Shown piece by piece: positions 51,089 through 61,500 of a DNA stretch of 64,000 nucleotides. Each line of letters starts with the position of its first letter. Positions within the stretch are counted from its first letter, which is position 1. The notes under the pieces were generated by a model. It was not told the origin of the DNA. It searched no databases and saw only the letters and a program-made list of their open reading frames with translations. This DNA is from Spirochaetota bacterium (GTDB lineage: Bacteria; Spirochaetota; UBA4802; JAKQUI01): positions 1-64,000 of the forward strand of contig JAKQUI010000049.1 in the NCBI GenBank assembly GCA_029562645.1, in the 5' to 3' direction. The translations under genes and the position numbers were made by a program.

Positions 51089-52354
51089 ATGCCCCTCCAC
51101 TGCAGACAATGCGCCGGAACCGACCTCGAGCAGGTGTCGCCCGACGAGTTCCGCTGCCGCTACTGCGGAACCATCACCTTCATCGAGCCCACCATCGAGG
51201 AGGCGGAGCGGCGCCGTGCCGAGCGCACGGCGTCTGCGCGGAAGAGTCGTCACCCCGTCCGACTCGCTCTTGCGGTCATCTTCGGCGGCATTATCATCTT
51301 CCTTCTCGGATCGGTCGCGGCGACGTGGATCAAGTTGCGCACGCTCGACGCGGACGAGATCAAGCGCCTGGGAAGCCTCGCCGGCGGCCATGTGCGCATC
51401 CTGCCGGCCGTCGCCGGTCTCTTCATGGACGACCCGCCCCATGTGATTGACCGGAACGGCATCACCGCGCTGTGCCTGAGCGCGGACGGGAAAACGCTCT
51501 ACTCGGGGGCGCATGATGACATGATCGCATGGAATGTGGAATCCGGCGGCATCATCAAACAGATACATTTCCGCGAGTGGGGATTCCTGTACGGTTCCGC
51601 AGTAGCCATCGTTCATCTTCCGAAACGACGCGAGATTGCCGTTTTGTTTCATTCGACCGATTCCCATGTGCTCTTCCTCGACGAGCGAACACTCGCGGAG
51701 AATGCCCGCACGGTATCAAACGACAGCATCCTTCACATCACTGCGCGCCCGGACGATCGGGTGGTCGCCCTGGTGCTCGAACGCAGGAGTGACGCAGAGT
51801 ACTCCTTTCGGCTGGGAGTCGGAACGGTGGGAACGAAGGGCATGATCCTCCGGCACCGCTCGGAATCATACCCGCATACTCAAATGGGGGCCGTCCTGCA
51901 TCCTTTCGGATCGCTCTATGCGGCCTTCGCCCCGGACGGAGAAACGATCATCGTACGCTCCGCGACGGACGGCGAGGAAATGTTTTGCGTCCGGCATCAA
52001 AACGACAACAGGCGCTACCTCGCCTTCAGCGCGAGCGGAAAACACTTCATCTATACGAACAACGATTCCCTGATCATCCGCGACATCTCTGATTTTACCA
52101 TCATCGCCGACATTCCCCTGGATCAAACCTTCTACGGCTTCGACATGCGCTGCTCCGTATCGGACGACGGCGCCCGCGCGTTCTTCTTCGACTGGAGCAC
52201 CCGGACGATCACCGTACGCCGCCTTCCGGGCGGGGCGATGCTGCCGCCCGTCCGCGGATCGGGATTGTTCTCCACGGCAATCTTCACGCCGGACGGGAAA
52301 ACGCTCATCACGGGCGGCACGGACCAGCTCATACGCTTCTGGAGGGCGCCATGA
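51089..52354 (+). CDS. Zinc-ribbon/transmembrane/beta-propeller protein, copy 1
   Basis: The protein of about 421 residues has an N-terminal zinc ribbon (CRQCAGTDLEQ...FRCRYCG; C-x2-C...C-x2-C at about 5-25), one transmembrane helix (about 58-80) and a large domain (about 110-420) of WD40-like strands such as ALCLSADGKTLYSGAHDDMIAWN and TAIFTPDGKTLITGGTDQLIRFW. The ribbon would be cytoplasmic and the propeller periplasmic if the positive-inside rule holds. It may be a scaffold or sensor. The start is at MPLHC with no strong ribosome site. The end overlaps copy 2 by 4 nt (ATGA). Confidence 0.82.
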   Translation: MPLHCRQCAGTDLEQVSPDEFRCRYCGTITFIEPTIEEAERRRAERTASARKSRHPVRLALAVIFGGIIIFLLGSVAATWIKLRTLDADEIKRLGSLAGGHVRILPAVAGLFMDDPPHVIDRNGITALCLSADGKTLYSGAHDDMIAWNVESGGIIKQIHFREWGFLYGSAVAIVHLPKRREIAVLFHSTDSHVLFLDERTLAENARTVSNDSILHITARPDDRVVALVLERRSDAEYSFRLGVGTVGTKGMILRHRSESYPHTQMGAVLHPFGSLYAAFAPDGETIIVRSATDGEEMFCVRHQNDNRRYLAFSASGKHFIYTNNDSLIIRDISDFTIIADIPLDQTFYGFDMRCSVSDDGARAFFFDWSTRTITVRRLPGGAMLPPVRGSGLFSTAIFTPDGKTLITGGTDQLIRFWRAP

Positions 52355-53631
52355 CGCTCGAATGCCACCAATGCTCAAGCACGGACCTTGAAAAGACATC
52401 ACCGCGCGAGTATCGCTGCCGCCACTGCGGGGCGATCACCATCGTGACGGTGCCCGAGGACGTCGTCGACGCCTACGAGATCAGGCAGGCAAAACAGCGC
52501 GCACTCCGCAAAAAAATCGCGCTCCTTACAATTGCGGGAGGGGTGATAGTGTTCGCGATCCTAACCGCGTACGGCGCGATATTCACCCTCGCACGAAGCC
52601 ACACCCTCGCATCGCGCGAAATAAAGCGCTTCGGATCTCCCCGATCCGGTCATGGCCGCATGATCCCGTCGATGACCGGCGCGATCTTCGACGATCATTC
52701 GATGATCGCGCGGCCCAACGCCATCCGCGCCATGTCGCTGAGCCGCGACGGGAAATCGCTCGCCACGATGGCGGAAAAGGACATCATCGTATGGAACGTT
52801 GCTGACGGATCGGTCATCGCGCATGCCGATCGATCAACGCTGCAGGCCGAAGGATATTTTCGCGACATCTGCTGGATCGAGTTCTTTCCCGATGGCAAAC
52901 GGATTGCGTGTGCGCCCGACTACGGCAGGGTCCTCATCCTCGACGCGAAAACACTGAATCCGATCCATCGGATCAGCCTGCCGCATGAAAGCGAATTACG
53001 TGCGGGACGCATTGTACACGACGGCACCGTGCTTGCGCTCACGGAGACAAGGATCGACGTGGACCGGTACGTTATCCTTTATGCAATTCGCGGTTCCACA
53101 ATATCGGCAAGGGTAAAGATGAAAAGCGACATCGACAGCGTGTTTTCCGGCGCGATCAGCCCCGATGGTTCGATGATCGCATTCCCCCAGCACAAGTCCC
53201 TCGCCGTCTGCGACACGGAAAACGGGCGCGTGATCACAGCGTTCGAGGCCGTACCGGCCGCCCTCGGTTCGATCGCCTTCGGCCCAGACGGCGCGCGGCT
53301 TGCGTATCAGGTCCTGCTTCGGGACAAGTCCTCAAACGAAGAATCGGTTCTTTTCGTCAGAGACATCGAGAGCGGTGACGTCGTCGCGAGAATTCGGCAC
53401 GATTCGGAGGCGAGCGGCTGGTCAATCGCCTTCAGCCCCGACGGCCGGCTCATCTGCCCCATGCCGGAGGCGAAACGAATGCGCATCTACACAACCGCGG
53501 ACGGCGCGCCGCTGCGGACGCTCTCCCCCATAGGCACGAGCTATGCCATTCATTTTACTCACGACGGGAAGAGCGTCATCACCGGCGGGGAGGACATGCT
53601 GGTGCGGTTCTGGCGGGTGCCGGAGCGATAA
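52351..53631 (+). CDS. Zinc-ribbon/transmembrane/beta-propeller protein, copy 2
   Basis: This 426-residue protein is a tandem paralogue of the preceding gene: zinc ribbon ECHQCSSTDLEKTSPREYRC with RCRHCG, transmembrane helix at about 54-76, and a propeller with AMSLSRDGKSLATMAEKDIIVWN and AIHFTHDGKSVITGGEDMLVRFWRVP. Shared segments (REIKRFGS versus DEIKRLGS, both ending in QLIRFWR/MLVRFWR) show recent duplication with divergence in the middle. The ATGA overlap suggests equal amounts are made, perhaps as a heterodimer. Confidence 0.82.
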   Translation: MTLECHQCSSTDLEKTSPREYRCRHCGAITIVTVPEDVVDAYEIRQAKQRALRKKIALLTIAGGVIVFAILTAYGAIFTLARSHTLASREIKRFGSPRSGHGRMIPSMTGAIFDDHSMIARPNAIRAMSLSRDGKSLATMAEKDIIVWNVADGSVIAHADRSTLQAEGYFRDICWIEFFPDGKRIACAPDYGRVLILDAKTLNPIHRISLPHESELRAGRIVHDGTVLALTETRIDVDRYVILYAIRGSTISARVKMKSDIDSVFSGAISPDGSMIAFPQHKSLAVCDTENGRVITAFEAVPAALGSIAFGPDGARLAYQVLLRDKSSNEESVLFVRDIESGDVVARIRHDSEASGWSIAFSPDGRLICPMPEAKRMRIYTTADGAPLRTLSPIGTSYAIHFTHDGKSVITGGEDMLVRFWRVPER

Positions 53632-53679
53632 AACAATTGACAGACCCGCCGGGCCCGCTTCTTACTTGCGGACAAAGCA

Positions 53680-54828
53680 ATGCAGCTCCACATCGAAACA
53701 TACAAGAACCGCCCCACGCGCGCGGAGATTTCGCTTCCGAACCTGCGGAACAATTTCGCGGTCGTGCGGTCCATCGTCGCGCCCGGCGTGAAAATCATGG
53801 CCGTGGTCAAGGCGAACGCGTACGGACACGGCATCCACGAAATCTCAAAGGAACTACTAGCGTCCGGCGCGGACTATCTGGGCGTGGCCTATCTCGAGGA
53901 GGCCCTGTACCTGCGACGGCGGGGCATCACGGCGCCAATCCTGGTGATGGGCGCCATCAACACCGACCAGATCGCCGAGTTCCTGGAGAACGATATCGAG
54001 ATCACGAGCTCCTCATACGACAAGTCGGCGGCGATCTCGGCGGCGGCCGTGCGCGCCGGGAAGGATGCGCTGGTTCACCTCAAGGTCGATACGGGAATGG
54101 AGCGGATCGGCGTCCACTGGTACAATGCGCCGGCCTTCATCGAGAAGACCTTCTCGCTGCCGCGGATCCGGGTAACGGGCATCTTCTCGCATTTCGCGAA
54201 ATCCGAGAGCGACCCGGCCTTCACGAAGACCCAGCTCGAGCGCTTCGACTCGGTCCTCGACTTCTGCGCGCACAAGGGGCTCACGCCGGGCCTGGTGCAC
54301 ATCGCGAACTCGGGCGGCATCATCAACCATCCCGAATCGCACTACACGATGGTGCGCCCGGGCATCATGCTCTACGGCTACAACCCGAACGGCCACCTGC
54401 CCGAGGTGCGCTTCGGCGAGCGGGCGCTGCGGCCCGTGATGTCGCTCAAGACGAAGGTGGCGTACTTCAAGGTGGTGCCGCCGGACACCGGCATCAGCTA
54501 TAACCATGCGTATCGAACGAAGGAGCAGACACGCATCGTGACGCTCCCCGCCGGCTACGGGGACGGATACAGCCGGCTGCTCACCAACCGCGGGGAGGTG
54601 GTGATCCGCACGCGGCGCCATCCGCTGGTCGGCACCATCTGCATGGACCAGATGATGGCGGACATCGGGCCCGACGGCGTTGCGTACAACGGCGACGACG
54701 CGCTTCTCTTCGGGGAGATGGACGGCGTATCGATCCCGCTCGAGTCGTTGTGCGGGAAGATCGGCACCATCACCTATGAGGTGCTCTGCGGCATCAGCGC
54801 GCGCGTCCCGCGGATCTACCTGCAATGA
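53680..54828 (+). CDS. alr: Alanine racemase
   Basis: The 382-residue PLP enzyme converts L- to D-alanine for peptidoglycan. The PLP lysine is K44 in VVKANAYGHG, the catalytic Tyr lies in LPAGYGDGYSR, and the motifs VDTGMERIG, HIANSGG and MVRPGIMLYG follow the fold type III barrel and beta domain. The length is normal. The D-Ala-D-Ala dipeptidase domain at 8929-10188 acts on the same part of cell-wall metabolism but is far away. The start follows the upstream gene by 48 nt. Confidence 0.96.
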   Translation: MQLHIETYKNRPTRAEISLPNLRNNFAVVRSIVAPGVKIMAVVKANAYGHGIHEISKELLASGADYLGVAYLEEALYLRRRGITAPILVMGAINTDQIAEFLENDIEITSSSYDKSAAISAAAVRAGKDALVHLKVDTGMERIGVHWYNAPAFIEKTFSLPRIRVTGIFSHFAKSESDPAFTKTQLERFDSVLDFCAHKGLTPGLVHIANSGGIINHPESHYTMVRPGIMLYGYNPNGHLPEVRFGERALRPVMSLKTKVAYFKVVPPDTGISYNHAYRTKEQTRIVTLPAGYGDGYSRLLTNRGEVVIRTRRHPLVGTICMDQMMADIGPDGVAYNGDDALLFGEMDGVSIPLESLCGKIGTITYEVLCGISARVPRIYLQ

Positions 54829-54889
54829 ATGACGCGCCGGGCGTACGCTCAAGCGAAGACACAGAGACGGCACCACGGAGGAACCGAGC

Positions 54890-55420
54890 ATGAAAGCACT
54901 CACCAACGCATCGGCCGCGCTGGCCATCTTTTGCGCCGCGGCGCTTCTCATCGTTCGCGTTATCGTTTCGGGCGCAACGGTGGGGCCGATTACCATCACT
55001 GGCATCGCAACGGAGATGGAGGACTACCGGATCATCGCCGAGCGTGGTCGGGAGGCGACCGCCGTCGTAACGGGCGTCACGACGCCCCGACGCACGAAGA
55101 TCACCGACAAAATACGACACTCGGTTTCCGCGCGATTTACGGCGGGCGCGAACGGCATCGACACCGAGTACTGGATCGACGATGACGACATGCGCGCACT
55201 GTTCGCCGGTCCCGCGGTGGGGCGCACCCTTGCCGTCCGCTACGACCCGGAGGACCCGCGTCGGAGCGCGCCCGCATTCACGTTTACAGCGCGGGGCGCG
55301 TCAATGGCGGAAAATGCGGACCTCTTCGCGCTCTTACGGCGCGGTTTCGCGATCGCGTGCGCGGTCTTTACCGGCGTTTTCATCGCGTCCATCGCCGTAC
55401 GCGTAATCAAGAAATCGTAA
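54890..55420 (+). CDS. DUF3592-like membrane protein
   Basis: The 176-residue protein has a transmembrane helix at each end (about 7-27 and 147-168) around a beta domain (about 50-140) with ATAVVTGVTTP, VSARFTAGANGIDTEYWI and VGRTLAVRYDPEDPRRSAP, matching DUF3592. The function is unknown. GGAGG is about 9 nt before the ATG. It follows alanine racemase by 61 nt. Confidence 0.75.
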   Translation: MKALTNASAALAIFCAAALLIVRVIVSGATVGPITITGIATEMEDYRIIAERGREATAVVTGVTTPRRTKITDKIRHSVSARFTAGANGIDTEYWIDDDDMRALFAGPAVGRTLAVRYDPEDPRRSAPAFTFTARGASMAENADLFALLRRGFAIACAVFTGVFIASIAVRVIKKS

Positions 55421-55536
55421 CCGAAGCGCGCCGAATTCGCCATGCCCTCTCCCGGCATACACGCACCCGCATTTGTTGGCGCAACGAGCATTGACGGCTG
55501 CGCTCCTACCGCTCCAAGCGAACGGTTGCTGCAAAC

Positions 55537-56001
55537 ATGACGAACAAACATAAAGGATCGCTGATCGCCTTCGTGGCGATAAGCGCGGCCGCATACGCCA
55601 TCTTCCTTGCCGTCGCTCTCCTCCGAACGGGAGGCGCGCATGTCTGGATCACCGAGAGTTGGCAAATCCGCTCGCAGGACAGCCCGTTCATCTTCGCCGC
55701 GCTGTGCCTGACGCAATATATCTGGGGACCGCTCCTGGGCCTGGCGCTGGGGCTTTTTCTCGTCTACTGGCTCTTCAAAAAGGGACTCGCCTTCGTCATG
55801 GTGGGCGTGTTCATCATTGCCATGACGGGCGTGTTCGCCTATTTCAGCCTGTCGAAACTCGCCGATCCGCTTGGCAAGGGCCTGGTGGACCTCATCGGCA
55901 TCAGCGCGCTGTGCCTGTTCCTGCTCGCGGCGGGAGTGGCGATGTTCGTGGGGCATGTGAAGATGCGCAGGCAGATCAGTGGCGCGGGCGGCGAATCCTG
56001 A
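55537..56001 (+). CDS. Small integral membrane protein of unknown function
   Basis: The 154-residue protein has four predicted helices (about 8-28, 50-72, 82-103 and 115-137) with a short periplasmic loop containing HVWITESWQIRSQDS. It ends in a basic tail KMRRQISGAGG. No family is recognised. It has no obvious ribosome site and lies between the DUF3592 gene and a convergent gene. Confidence 0.6.
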   Translation: MTNKHKGSLIAFVAISAAAYAIFLAVALLRTGGAHVWITESWQIRSQDSPFIFAALCLTQYIWGPLLGLALGLFLVYWLFKKGLAFVMVGVFIIAMTGVFAYFSLSKLADPLGKGLVDLIGISALCLFLLAAGVAMFVGHVKMRRQISGAGGES

Positions 56002-56043
56002 GGAGGAAACCGGCGCGGCCGCGACGGAATCATCCCCCGTCCG

Positions 56044-57759
56044 TTACCGGACCTCGCGCACCGTTACGTTCGCATTGTCGCAATAGGCGAGAATGGCGCG
56101 ATTGTCCTTCGTGAACGAAAACGCCGCCGGCGCGACCGCGAAGCGCGGAATGGCAGTACCGTCGACGACCGCCGACACCATCCGGCCGTCACCGTGCGCA
56201 TGAAAGGTGAAACCATACCGACGGCCATCCGGTGAGAACGAAAAATTTCGCGCATCCCGATACGGGCCGAACACCTTCCCGTCCACGCGAACGTAACAGT
56301 CCCAGCTGCCGATTTTTTTGGGCGAACTGTAGATGACGGCGCATCGACGCGCGTCGTCGCTGAATGCCGTCTCGACGACGCTTTCAAATGGACCATGGGT
56401 CGCATCCGTCGTCCCGGCAAAGCGCTTTCCGTCCTTTTGATATACAATCCCGTAGCGCAGGCCGTCCGGGGACAGGCGCTCGAGCTTGATCGAAGCATAG
56501 GGCCCTATGGTCTTTCCGGGCAGGTGCAGATAGCACCGTGCGGGCCTCCCGGGCAGCGCATGCCAGACGGCGTACCCGTCGCCCGTATCGCCGAAACGGA
56601 TGCCGATGCTCCCGTGATAATCCGAGGGCCCGTAGGTCTTCCCGTCGATGTCGATATAGTAATCGCTCCCTTTCATGTATCTCACCGCGATCTTCGAAAG
56701 GCCCCGGTTCGCAAATATATCAGTTATCCCATCACCATCGTGCGACAGCCGGGTCACTGCATCGTTAACACGAAGATAGTTCGCCTGCTGCTCGCGATAC
56801 CAGACATAGTACCTCCTGCCATCATCGCTCAGGCCGAAGCCCCTGATAACGGGGAATGGGCCGATATCAGCGCCCTTGAGCTTCACATAATATCCGTCAC
56901 CCTTCTGGTAGGCGAAGGCCCATGCCCCGTTCGCGGTTACGGTGAGATGCTTTAGGAAATCATACGGGCCGTAGGTTGTTCCGCCGATTTGCGCATACCT
57001 GATAACGCCAAACCGATCCCCGCGCTCCATCTTTTCATACTCATAGCCAAAGAGACCGAGATCGTCGCTGAAATGCAGATAGACGTTCGTGTGCCCCATC
57101 TCGCTGTACCCATAGGGACCGATCGATCTGTTGGCTATGCGGACAAACGTTTGCTTGTCCCGCATGCCCCCGAAAGCGACATCCCCACTCACGGGACTGA
57201 ACGACACGAAGGAATCGCTTGCGTAACGAATATCAGAGTGGCGTCCCCGCGGATCGTGCAGCCGCGGCGTGATGAAGAGATTGTCAAATGGTCCATGCGT
57301 TTCCGTATCGACCTGAATATAATACGACCACTTCCGAATCGGAGTGTATTTCCCGCCCCCTCCCAATATGCTCCAATTGCATGTCGCAAGGTCGTAACAG
57401 CAATGGGTTGTGGCGATGGGCTTCGACAAGCACGCATTGTACAGCGTCTGCGTCGAGGTGGGGCTGCGATACCAGAAGGCGTATCGCGCGCCGTTCGCGC
57501 TGAAGGTGAAACCGGACATGCTATCATCGCCCGCATAGAGCCGGTCGCCCACCTGGATATACCGCGCTTCGCCCTTTGCATACAGGACCGCGGCGCGAGC
57601 GCCGTCGGGCGAGGGTATGATGCGGTCGACGGAAGCGGAGCGCGGGGAGACGAGACGCTTGACGGTCACGAGCGCATCATCCGCCCGAGAGCCCGAAACG
57701 AACACCTGACCGATGGCGATCGCGGCCAGGAGGGCGAGACATGTTCGTCGCGTCAGCAT
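56044..57759 (-). CDS. Secreted propeller-like repeat protein
   Basis: The start at ATG 57759 (MLTRRTCLALLAAIAIGQVF) has GAGGGG 5 nt upstream and gives a clean signal peptide; longer forms upstream are implausible. The mature protein of about 540 residues is built of some ten repeats of 45-55 residues, each with a strand like YYIDIDGKTYGPSDY, YYVKLKGADIGPF, CYVRVDGKVFGPYRDA followed by FSFSPDGRRYGF. The GPY/GPF turn after each strand and DGRRY pairing suggest a beta-propeller. A Cys-rich segment near THCCYDLATCNW may form disulfides. It lies 19 nt after the zinc-ribbon gene on the same strand. The function is unknown. Confidence 0.8.
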   Translation of the reverse strand: MLTRRTCLALLAAIAIGQVFVSGSRADDALVTVKRLVSPRSASVDRIIPSPDGARAAVLYAKGEARYIQVGDRLYAGDDSMSGFTFSANGARYAFWYRSPTSTQTLYNACLSKPIATTHCCYDLATCNWSILGGGGKYTPIRKWSYYIQVDTETHGPFDNLFITPRLHDPRGRHSDIRYASDSFVSFSPVSGDVAFGGMRDKQTFVRIANRSIGPYGYSEMGHTNVYLHFSDDLGLFGYEYEKMERGDRFGVIRYAQIGGTTYGPYDFLKHLTVTANGAWAFAYQKGDGYYVKLKGADIGPFPVIRGFGLSDDGRRYYVWYREQQANYLRVNDAVTRLSHDGDGITDIFANRGLSKIAVRYMKGSDYYIDIDGKTYGPSDYHGSIGIRFGDTGDGYAVWHALPGRPARCYLHLPGKTIGPYASIKLERLSPDGLRYGIVYQKDGKRFAGTTDATHGPFESVVETAFSDDARRCAVIYSSPKKIGSWDCYVRVDGKVFGPYRDARNFSFSPDGRRYGFTFHAHGDGRMVSAVVDGTAIPRFAVAPAAFSFTKDNRAILAYCDNANVTVREVR

Positions 57760-57778
57760 CGGCCCCTCCCCCGCGCGC

Positions 57779-58240
57779 TTACAGCAGATAGACGAGCACG
57801 GCCACCAGCAGGACAATGCCGACGACCGCAGCAATCACCCAGACGCCCATCTTCTTCAGATGGTCTTTCATCTGTTTTTCAACCGGCGGCTGCTCGCCGC
57901 CGCGTCGGGCGTCCTTCGCGTAGATGGTCACGCGCTTCAGCTCGCCGTCGTCGAGCCACACGCCGCCGCACTTCGGGCAGCGCTCCACCAAAAGCGTCGT
58001 GGCGCCCGTATCATGGTAAAAGCCGTCGAGCTCGACGCGGCAGAGGGAACAGACGGCGAGCGTCTCGCGGCGCTTGCGGGGATTGCTCTTTCGGAGATCG
58101 GGAAACTCCTTCCAGGCCTTCGAGACGCATGCGATGTCGGCAGTCTCGAGCCACCAGCCATTGCACGAGGCGCAGTGGCCCACCCGCTCGCCGCGCAAAT
58201 CTTTTTTTTCGAGGGGTTGATCGCATTTGGGACAGTTCAT
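57779..58240 (-). CDS. zf-TFIIB-type zinc ribbon membrane protein
   Basis: The 153-residue protein has two TFIIB-like zinc ribbons: CPKCDQPL...CASCNGWWLE (about 3-32) and CSLCRVELD...CPKCGGVWLDDGEL (about 64-100), and a C-terminal transmembrane helix (about 132-152). The family is widespread with unknown function. Tail-anchored topology would keep the zinc domains in the cytoplasm. It is the first gene of a pair with the secreted propeller protein. Confidence 0.88.
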   Translation of the reverse strand: MNCPKCDQPLEKKDLRGERVGHCASCNGWWLETADIACVSKAWKEFPDLRKSNPRKRRETLAVCSLCRVELDGFYHDTGATTLLVERCPKCGGVWLDDGELKRVTIYAKDARRGGEQPPVEKQMKDHLKKMGVWVIAAVVGIVLLVAVLVYLL

Positions 58241-58565
58241 GGATTATACCGTTTCCTTGGCGGATCTGTTCACACTTCAATGTCACCGCGAACACGGCGA
58301 AGCGATCCGCACCATGAAACGCTGCCGCACACGCAATCAGCTACAGGCTCATCTTCCGGTTCAAGACATCGGGCCGCTTCGTCGCCGCGCTCCTCGCGAT
58401 GACAGGAACTTGCGTGCTGCAACCGCTCTCATGCGCCCACCATTTTGATTTGGCAACCAGTTTTTCCCGCCACCGGGCATCGTTACCGAAACGCGATGGC
58501 GCCATCATACGCCGATCCAACCGATACCATGTGCGACCGGTGCGCGCGAAGTCGCCGCGAACGGC
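58241..58565. other. 325-bp gap with no recognised gene
   Basis: This lies between the start of the zinc-ribbon gene and the end of the large histidine kinase gene, both on the minus strand. I see no coding sequence with a ribosome site, no clear hairpin with a T run, and no repeat family member. It should hold the promoter of the zinc-ribbon gene, but no convincing box stands out. Confidence 0.4.
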
Positions 58566-61500
58566 TCAATCGGCGACGACGGTGACGGTGAACGACGCCC
58601 GGCCCCCGGGATCGACCACGGCCGCGCCGCGATGCTGTTTCGCGAGGAGCCGCACCAGCTGCATCCCCATCCCCTGCGACGATTCGAGATCGAACCCGGG
58701 CGGAAGGCCCGCCCCGTCGTCCTCGACATGCAGCGCGAACGATTCGTCCTTCCGAGTCAGGCTCACGCTCACCGCGCCCGTGCGCTCTCCGGGGAAGGCG
58801 TACTTGAAGGCATTGGTGAGAAGCTCGTTGAGGATGATGCCCAGCGACGAGGCGGTCTTGAAGCTGCATGTCGCGAAATCGATGCTGGCGCGAATCCGGA
58901 CGCCCTGCCGGGCCATGTAGCCCATCTGCACGCCGTTGATGATGCGCGTGAGATAATCGCGCAGGTCGATCCGGGCGTACCCGCCGCTCTCGTAAAGCTG
59001 GCCGTAGAGTCGCGCGATGGACATGATGCGGCTCTCGACATCCATGAGCACGGCGCGGGTCGAATCGTCCGCCGCGCCCGACGCCTGCAACGAGACCAGG
59101 CTCGATATGAGCGCGAGGCTGTTCTTCACGCGGTGCTGGAGCTCGGCAAGGAGCGCGGTCTTCTCCTCGAGCGCCGCCGCGAGCGCCTCCTCGGCTTTCC
59201 TGCGTTCGGTGAAATCCATCCCGATGTTAATCACCATTCCATCGGGAAGCATGAAGTTCGCCCATTGCGTGGTCAGTTCTATTCCTTCCCTGGTCACGGG
59301 ATGCCATTCCCGGAAACTGTTCCGTGGAATGGCGGTTACACTACTGACCACCTCTCGACGGACTTCCGGATCGGGATAGAACAGGGCAAGGGGGTCTTCA
59401 TGAGCATTAATATCGTCCATGGTCCACCCGAAGACCCTTTCGCATTCCTTGTTCCATAATATGCAGCGGCCATTTTCATCGAATGCGTCGATTAAGACGG
59501 GAGCATATTCAAAGAGCGTCCTGAACCGCTCCTCGCTCCCGGCGAGCGCCTGCTCCGCGTTTTTCCGCTCGGTGATGTCGCGGTTGCTCCCACGCACGCC
59601 GAGCCACTGTCCCGCTACGCCGAACACTGGCTGGCAGCGATGCCCGATCCATCGCACCTCGCCGGTCCGGGCGACCACCCTAAAATCGACGGTGCAGTCG
59701 CAGGCAGGGCAATCGGGACTGCGTGACTCCCGGATGTGATCCCGGTACCGAGAGCGATCATCGGCATGAACGATCCGCTCGAGGAGATCCTTGTCGTCCA
59801 TGAACTCCCGGGCGGAATAGCCGGTTATCCGCTCGCACGACGGGGAAACGTACCGGAATCCGCCGTCCGGGTCGATCCAGTATTCCCAGTCGTACGTATA
59901 ATCGACGAACAGGCGGAACCGCTCCTCACGCTCCTCGAGCTTTGCGCGCATATGGTGGTGCGCCAGCGCGATCGCAATCCGGTCGGCGATGCGCTCCAGC
60001 GTCCTGATTATCGTCGGGCTGAACCGGTCACGGCGCCGGTCGTTCAGCTGCAGCAGGCCGAAGGTAACGCCAGTATCCCGCAGGGGAATCAGCGCCACGC
60101 TTTCATAGCCCATGCCATTGCAGCGGTTGCGCGTCTGCGCCTGTCGGTCCGCCTCGGTGGTGGTCGCGAGGAGTTCCGTGGTGCAGTTCGACCAGAAGCT
60201 GCCCTGCTGCGTGAAAAACGGCTTCGCGGGATCGATGCGCCCGCAGATCACGTTGCCGCACATGCACTCGATCACGGGGTTGCCGACATCGTCGCGCAGC
60301 AGCTGCCCGTCGAGGTCGGTCACACAGAGGCTGTTTTCGAGACGAATGAATTCCTCGTCGAACCCGCGGTACTCGAAATACGGGAAATCCTCCCCTTCTC
60401 TCAGGCGAATGCCGATCGCCTCGCAGCCGGACCATTCGTACAGGTAGGCGGCGATGCCCCGCATCAGGGTGCGCAGGTCCGCGCTCTCGTTGATCAATGC
60501 GAGGATGCGCTCCGAGGCCTCGAGCTCCCGCTCGACGAGCTTTCGCTCGGTAATGTCGATGATGACGCCATTATAGACGAGTTCATTGCCGATCCGGGAT
60601 GCGGTGGCAATCGCCTGAAACCAGGGTATTTTCCCTTCAATTGGCTTGAACCGGCCCTCAAATTCAAAATCACCGCCGCTCGCGATCGCACTGGCGATCG
60701 CCTGAAGATAACGCTCACGGTCGTCCGGATGCATGTTGATGCCGGGCTCCCATCGGGGATCGTCGAGCGCGAGGTGGAATCCGAACAGGTCATATGCCCG
60801 GGGACTGACATAGGTGAAGCGAAGGGAGCCTCCCGGCGCGACCCGCGCCTGGAACAGTATCCCCGGGATGTTCTTTTCGATGTGATGGAGCTTCCGCTCG
60901 CTCTCGCGCAAGGCGTCTTCGGCCCGTTTCCGCTCGGTAACATTCTTCGAGATGAGCTGTACGCCAATTACGCTTCCGCGCTCGTCCCGTATGCGCCGAA
61001 AGACGGTCGAGAAGCAGAACGATCCCGCCGGCAGATCGACACCGTCCTCGTACTCGGCGCTCTCGTCGGATTCGAGCGCTTGCATGAGCCTGCCCATGTA
61101 GCGTTCCGCTTCAGCATCGGGGAAGAGATCGTGGATTGATTTTCCAACGACATCCTCGCTCCGTGCGCCCATGTTCGCAAGAGCCTGCTCATTGAAGGAG
61201 ATCACAACGCCCTCGGGCGTGTAGTAGCCGATGCCCAGCCCCGCCTGCTCGTACAGCAGCCGATACTTCTCCTCGCTCTCCTTGAGGAGCGCTTCCTTTT
61301 TCTTCAGTTCGCTGTTCGCGGCGAAGAGTCGGTAGGCCATCTTGATCGAGGCGTCCAGAACGGTATCGCCCGAGTCCTTGACCACATAGCCGTAGGAGGT
61401 GATCGTCTCGGTCTTCTCAACGATTGCGGGCTCGGTGTGACTGGAGAGGAAGACGATGGGGATGTCGCGATCGCGCAGGATGCGGGCCGCCGCTTCGGTG

